Below are positions 5,454 to 9,478 of a stretch of 9,478 nt of DNA, piece after piece; position 1 is the stretch's first letter, and each line of letters begins with the position of its first letter. The notes under the pieces were generated by a model, which did not search any database, was not told the DNA's origin, and was given only the letters and a program-made list of their open reading frames with translations. The stretch spans positions 1 to 9,478 of the forward strand of contig CALJSD010000039.1 in the NCBI GenBank assembly GCA_937976325.1, in the 5' to 3' direction. The position numbers and the translations under genes were made by a program. Source of the DNA: an uncultured Carnobacterium sp. (GTDB taxonomy: Bacteria; Bacillota; Bacilli; Lactobacillales; Aerococcaceae).

Positions 5454-8297
5454 ATGGCAAAAGACCATATTGTCGTGCATGGTGCACGATCTCATAATTT
5501 AAAAAATATTGATGTAAGCATTCCTCGTGACCAGTTTGTCGTGATTACAGGACTATCGGGGTCAGGGAAGAGCTCGCTGGCGTTTGATACATTATACGCA
5601 GAAGGTCAACGTCGTTATGTAGAGAGTCTATCTGCATACGCACGTCAATTTTTAGGGCAAATGGACAAACCAGACGTGGATAGTATCGACGGCTTGAGTC
5701 CAGCGATTGCCATCGACCAAAAAACAACGTCTCGTAATCCGCGTTCAACAGTCGGAACGGTGACGGAAATTAATGACTATTTACGTTTATTATATGCGCG
5801 TGTGGGAAAACCGATCTGTCCAAATGACGGCACGCCGATTGAAAGCCAGTCCTTGGAACAAATGGTAAACCGCGTCATGGCGATGCCAGAGAAGACTAAG
5901 ATTCAAGTGTTGGCGCCGGTTGTCGTTCAGAAGAAAGGCGAGCATAAGAAAGTCTTCGAGAAGATTCAAAAAGACGGCTATGTGCGTGTGCGCGTGGATG
6001 GCGAGATGCATGAAGTCACTGAAGAATTCAATCTCGAGAAGAATAAGAAACATAATATTGAAATCGTCGTGGACCGTATCGTAGTGAGCGATAAGAGTCG
6101 TTCACGTCTATTCGATTCGATTGAAGCGGCTCTTCGTTTAGCGGAAGGTTATGCGATTGTCGATGTGATTGGTGGGGAAGAACATCTCTTCAGTGAACAC
6201 CATTCATGTCCGGTTTGTGGCTTCACGGTGGGCGAATTAGAGCCTCGTCTTTTCTCGTTCAATGCGCCGTTTGGAGCGTGTCCGGAGTGTGACGGTTTAG
6301 GGTCAAAACTGGAAGTCGACCTAGATTTAATCGTTCCGGATAAAAACTTAACGCTGGAAGAGGGAGCGCTTGTTCCTTGGAATCCAATTAGTTCGAACTA
6401 TTATCCAACGATGCTCGAGCAATTTTGTAAACAGTTCAAGATTCCGATGAATATTCCATTCGAGAAATTGACGCAGTCGCAAAAGAACATGGTGTTGTAC
6501 GGTTCAGGAGATGCGACCTTCAAGTTCCATTATGAAAATGAATTTGGTGGCGTGCGTGATGTGGAAATTCCTTTTGAAGGAGTGGCCGTGAATGTCGATC
6601 GTCGTTACCATGAAACCAATAGTGATTTTACGCGTGAACAAATGCGCCAATATATGACCGAATCCGAATGTAAGAGATGTCACGGTTTCCGTTTAAATGA
6701 ACAGGCATTATCTGTCAAAGTCGGAGGCAAAAACATCAGTGAGGTGTTGGCACTGTCTGTAGATGATGAGATTGATTTCTTCAAAGACTTAAACTTATCG
6801 GAAACAGACGAGCAAATCGCTGCGCCAATCTTAAAAGAAGTAAGCTCTCGTTTGAAATTCTTACGCAATGTTGGCTTGCAATATCTAACATTGAGCCGTG
6901 CCGCTGGAACGTTATCAGGGGGAGAAGCGCAACGAATTCGTTTAGCGACTCAAATCGGTTCAAATCTTTCTGGCGTCCTCTATATTTTAGATGAGCCATC
7001 GATTGGACTTCACCAACGCGACAATGACCGCTTAATTGAGTCATTGAAGAGCATGCGTGACCTTGGAAATACCTTAATTGTCGTAGAACATGACGAAGAC
7101 ACGATGCGTGCTGCGGACTACTTGATTGATATCGGTCCAGGTGCGGGTGAATTCGGTGGTGAGATTATCGCTGCAGGAACTCCAAAAGAAGTGGAGAAGA
7201 ATAAGAAATCACTGACAGGACAATATTTAGCTGGGAAGAAATACATTCCAGTTCCAAGCGAACGCCGCACTGAAGATAAAGGCTGGATCCATTTAGAAGG
7301 CGCTGCGGAAAACAACTTACGCGCTATCGATGTGGATGTGCCACTTGGACGTTTCGTAGCCGTGACAGGGGTATCGGGTTCTGGTAAGAGCTCGCTTGTC
7401 AACAGCGTATTGAAGAAAGCCTTAGCACGTGAGATTACACGTACGAAGGAAAAACCAGGGAAGTTCAAGAGCATTTCTGGATTTGAGAGCCTCGATAAGA
7501 TTATCGATATCGACCAAAGCCCAATCGGAAGAACACCACGAAGCAACCCTGCGACGTATACAGGTGTATTTGACGATATTCGTGATTTATTTGCGACTAC
7601 AAACGAAGCAAAAATCCGCGGATATAAGAAGGGACGCTTCAGTTTCAACGTGAAGGGTGGACGATGCGAGTCTTGTAAAGGGGACGGCATTCTGAAAATC
7701 GAGATGCACTTCCTGCCAGACGTGTATGTGCCGTGTGAAGTCTGCCACGGAACGCGTTATAACTCTGAAACCCTTGAAGTGAAATACAAAGGAAAGAGTA
7801 TCGCGGATATTCTTGAATTAACGGTCGAAGAAGCGGTGGAATTTTTCCAAGCCGTACCAAAAATCAAACGTAAATTACAAACGATTAAGGATGTCGGACT
7901 CGGCTACGTAACCCTTGGCCAATCTGCCACAACGCTCTCTGGAGGAGAAGCGCAACGGATGAAGTTAGCCAGCGAACTCCAACGTGTCTCAACCGGCAAT
8001 ACCTTCTACGTGCTCGATGAACCAACAACTGGCTTGCATACAGACGATATCGCACGCCTACTTGAAGTGTTGAATCGTTTAGTTGAAGCGGGAAATACCG
8101 TGCTTGTCATCGAACATAACTTAGATGTGATTAAGACCGCTGACTATATCATTGATATGGGACCAGAAGGCGGTAGCGGTGGTGGACTTGTTATTGCGAC
8201 AGGGACGCCTGAAGAAGTGGCGAAAGATAAAAACAGTCATACGGGTCGTTATTTAAAACGCGCCTTAGAAGCAGCCGCATCGCATAAAAAGAAGTAG
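5454..8297 (+). CDS. uvrA: Excinuclease ABC subunit A (UvrA)
   Basis: A 947-residue damage-recognition ATPase of nucleotide excision repair. It dimerises, scans DNA and loads UvrB, after which UvrC makes the incisions. The double ABC architecture is complete: Walker A1 GLSGSGKS (33-40), signature LSGGEAQR (from 487) and Walker B ILDEPSIGLH (511-520), then Walker A2 GVSGSGKS (639-646), signature LSGGEAQR (from 828) and Walker B VLDEPTTGLH (853-862). Zinc-binding cysteine pairs are at C252/C255 with C276/C279, C406/C409, and C738/C741 with C761/C764. Length is normal for the family. The ATG is preceded by AAGAGGT at 6 bases. uvrB, often next to uvrA, is not adjacent here; exoA lies upstream instead. 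A LexA box overlaps its promoter, predicting SOS control. No terminator is seen between it and rpiA. Confidence 0.98.
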   Translation: MAKDHIVVHGARSHNLKNIDVSIPRDQFVVITGLSGSGKSSLAFDTLYAEGQRRYVESLSAYARQFLGQMDKPDVDSIDGLSPAIAIDQKTTSRNPRSTVGTVTEINDYLRLLYARVGKPICPNDGTPIESQSLEQMVNRVMAMPEKTKIQVLAPVVVQKKGEHKKVFEKIQKDGYVRVRVDGEMHEVTEEFNLEKNKKHNIEIVVDRIVVSDKSRSRLFDSIEAALRLAEGYAIVDVIGGEEHLFSEHHSCPVCGFTVGELEPRLFSFNAPFGACPECDGLGSKLEVDLDLIVPDKNLTLEEGALVPWNPISSNYYPTMLEQFCKQFKIPMNIPFEKLTQSQKNMVLYGSGDATFKFHYENEFGGVRDVEIPFEGVAVNVDRRYHETNSDFTREQMRQYMTESECKRCHGFRLNEQALSVKVGGKNISEVLALSVDDEIDFFKDLNLSETDEQIAAPILKEVSSRLKFLRNVGLQYLTLSRAAGTLSGGEAQRIRLATQIGSNLSGVLYILDEPSIGLHQRDNDRLIESLKSMRDLGNTLIVVEHDEDTMRAADYLIDIGPGAGEFGGEIIAAGTPKEVEKNKKSLTGQYLAGKKYIPVPSERRTEDKGWIHLEGAAENNLRAIDVDVPLGRFVAVTGVSGSGKSSLVNSVLKKALAREITRTKEKPGKFKSISGFESLDKIIDIDQSPIGRTPRSNPATYTGVFDDIRDLFATTNEAKIRGYKKGRFSFNVKGGRCESCKGDGILKIEMHFLPDVYVPCEVCHGTRYNSETLEVKYKGKSIADILELTVEEAVEFFQAVPKIKRKLQTIKDVGLGYVTLGQSATTLSGGEAQRMKLASELQRVSTGNTFYVLDEPTTGLHTDDIARLLEVLNRLVEAGNTVLVIEHNLDVIKTADYIIDMGPEGGSGGGLVIATGTPEEVAKDKNSHTGRYLKRALEAAASHKKK

Positions 8298-8314
8298 AAA
8301 ATTGCTAGAAGAGA

Positions 8315-8343
8315 TAGTTTGAAGAAGGTAGTTATGCTATACT
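8315..8343 (+). promoter_or_regulatory. Candidate promoter of rpiA
   Basis: TGCTATACT (8335-8343) is a good extended -10 with hexamer TATACT. A weak -35, TAGTTT (8315-8320), lies 17 bases upstream. The start point would fall about 20 bases before the ATG of rpiA, giving a short leader. Confidence 0.55.
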
Positions 8344-8375
8344 CAACATAGATAATTTCTCAGGGGGAAACTTGA

Positions 8376-9044
8376 ATGAACATGAAAGAATTAGTCGGCA
8401 AGAAAGCCGCAGAATATGTAGAAAGTGGAATGACGGTTGGTCTAGGAACTGGTTCGACAGCCTACTATTTTGTAGAAGAAATCGGTCGCCGCGTGAAAGA
8501 AGAAGGTCTTGAAATCGTGGGAGTAACGACTTCTTTAGCAACGAAGAAACAAGCAGAAGCGCTTGGAATTCCGTTGAAGAGCGTGGATGAAGTGGATTAT
8601 ATCGATGTCACAATCGATGGCGCAGACGAAATCGCTCCAGATTTTTCAGGAATCAAAGGGGGCGGCGGTGCGTTATTATTCGAAAAAATCGTTGCCGAAC
8701 AATCAAAAAGTGTTATCTGGATTGTAGACGAATCAAAAATGGTCGACTACTTAGGTCGTTTCCCATTACCAGTGGAAGTGGTGCCTTATGGTTCAGAACA
8801 ATTATTCAAACGTTTTGAAGCGTTAGGGTACAAACCAACATTCCGCGAACGTGACGGAGAACGTTACTTAACCGATAGCAAAAACTACATTATAGACTTG
8901 GATGTCTATCCAATTAAAGACCCAATCGCATTTGGAGAAAAAATCAAAGGCATGACAGGCGTGGTAGAGCAAGGTCTCTTCACAAACATGACGGATATCG
9001 TGCTTGTAGGAACTCCTGATGGGGTTGTCGTAAAACAATTCTAA
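8376..9044 (+). CDS. rpiA: Ribose-5-phosphate isomerase A (RpiA)
   Basis: A 222-residue cytoplasmic enzyme that interconverts ribose 5-phosphate and ribulose 5-phosphate in the non-oxidative pentose phosphate pathway, feeding nucleotide synthesis. Visible motifs are the phosphate-binding GLGTGSTAY (22-30), the active-site DGADE (D81, D84), KGGGGALLFEKI with K94 and E103, and VPYGSEQLFKRFEALG (from 137). The key residues fall at the same positions as in the Escherichia coli enzyme. The ATG at 8376 follows AGGGGG at 8 bases. The second in-frame ATG two codons later is spaced less well. It probably has its own promoter, with possible readthrough from uvrA, and ends at a strong bidirectional terminator. 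Confidence 0.96.
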   Translation: MNMKELVGKKAAEYVESGMTVGLGTGSTAYYFVEEIGRRVKEEGLEIVGVTTSLATKKQAEALGIPLKSVDEVDYIDVTIDGADEIAPDFSGIKGGGGALLFEKIVAEQSKSVIWIVDESKMVDYLGRFPLPVEVVPYGSEQLFKRFEALGYKPTFRERDGERYLTDSKNYIIDLDVYPIKDPIAFGEKIKGMTGVVEQGLFTNMTDIVLVGTPDGVVVKQF

Positions 9045-9049
9045 AAAAT

Positions 9050-9090
9050 AACCGCTTAGAGTCAGCATGGATGCGTGATTCTAAGCGGTT
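9050..9090. terminator. Bidirectional terminator between rpiA and the Rpn-type gene
   Basis: AACCGCTTAGA (9050-9060) pairs perfectly with TCTAAGCGGTT (9080-9090). Pairing continues inward with GTCA/TGAT and, past one bulged base, GCA/TGC. TTTT lies on the plus side, and on the minus strand the hairpin is followed by TATTTTTT. It lies between two convergent genes, 5 bases after the rpiA stop and 4 bases from the end of the Rpn-type gene, so it can serve both. Confidence 0.9.
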
Positions 9091-9094
9091 TTTG

Positions 9095-9478
9095 TTATAG
9101 TGTATTTTTAATTTTTTGAATCTCTTCTTCAGATAATCCAGTGTGTTTCATGATTTCTGTGATAGGAAGATTCATTTTAAGAAATGCCAAAACTTGACCT
9201 TCTTTAAGTCCAGCTTCTCTAGCGGTCTCTTTGGCATATTCGATTGTTTTCCAATAGACTTCTTCGTATTTTCCCATTTGTTCCGCCATCTTCATTTCCT
9301 CCGAATCTAAATTATAGAAATCAATAACAGCATAAGCGTCTTGAATTTCTTTGGATGCTTTTGCCGTGATTGTACCATTTTTAAGGAAATTTCTCCACGA
9401 ATCGTAAAAGCGGTTTTTGATTGGAGTAAACCGTGTCGAATTGCACACGGTTAATTTTAAAGGATGATGCACTTTTTC
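9095..9478 (-). CDS. C-terminal part of an Rpn-family PD-(D/E)XK nuclease / putative transposase
   Basis: About 127 residues of a gene whose 5' end lies beyond the right edge. The frame is open to the last base, so the GTG at 9472 is probably not the true start. The visible part has a SWRNFLKNG block (like the W-x-x-F-L segment near the end of the nuclease domain in this family), a helical charged stretch, and AREAGLKEG followed by MNLPITEIMKHTGLSEEEIQKIKNTL. That helix-turn-helix-like, KEG-containing tail is typical of Rpn (recombination-promoting nuclease, YhgA-like) proteins in Bacillota. The catalytic PD-(D/E)XK residues would lie upstream, out of view, so activity cannot be judged. The family promotes RecA-independent recombination in Escherichia coli; the role here is inferred. 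It ends at the shared bidirectional terminator. Confidence 0.7.
   Translation of the reverse strand, partial: EKVHHPLKLTVCNSTRFTPIKNRFYDSWRNFLKNGTITAKASKEIQDAYAVIDFYNLDSEEMKMAEQMGKYEEVYWKTIEYAKETAREAGLKEGQVLAFLKMNLPITEIMKHTGLSEEEIQKIKNTL

Noticed and set aside
7118..7690. 190-codon open frame antisense to uvrA
   Set aside because: It lies wholly inside the strongly conserved uvrA coding region, has no family-like motifs, and reads as a reverse shadow of UvrA codons.
9431..9450. Near-palindrome CCGTGT...ACACGG
   Set aside because: It lies inside the Rpn-type coding frame, has a broken centre and no adjoining T tract or promoter, so it is most likely a coding coincidence.

Overview
The window looks like chromosomal DNA of a low-GC Gram-positive bacterium, most likely of the order Lactobacillales. 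The evidence is strong AAGGAG-type ribosome binding sites, several extended -10 (TGnTATAAT-like) promoters, a Bacillota-type LexA box (GAAC-N4-GTTC), a LipL-type octanoyltransferase, a YwfO/EF1143-type HD phosphohydrolase and a VanR/VanS-type two-component pair. A Carnobacteriaceae-like genus is possible, but the genus cannot be fixed from sequence reading alone.

Layout: positions 1-145 hold no convincing gene. They contain nested inverted repeats and stop-riddled reading frames, possibly the 3' tail of an element that begins outside the window. Two minus-strand genes follow: an HD-domain dNTP hydrolase (146-1498) and lipL (1627-2451). lipL is divergent from a plus-strand response regulator/histidine kinase pair (2641-4528), whose genes overlap by 14 bases. 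An unusual terminator hairpin follows the kinase, with the kinase stop codon in its 5' arm and a perfect Shine-Dalgarno in its bulge. Next come two plus-strand DNA repair genes, exoA (4624-5388) and uvrA (5454-8297), then rpiA (8376-9044). A strong bidirectional terminator at 9050-9090 separates rpiA from the C-terminal part of a convergent Rpn-type nuclease gene that runs off the right edge.

Functionally this is mostly housekeeping: nucleotide pool control (HD hydrolase), lipoyl cofactor transfer (LipL), envelope or environmental sensing (VanRS-like pair), base and nucleotide excision repair (ExoA, UvrA) and the pentose phosphate pathway (RpiA). The best regulatory signal is a perfect LexA box overlapping the -35 element of the uvrA promoter, which predicts SOS induction of uvrA independently of exoA.

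I found no clear new defence or biosynthetic system. The items most worth checking are the structured left edge, the kinase stop/terminator/SD arrangement with its possible 21-residue ORF, and the truncated Rpn nuclease.
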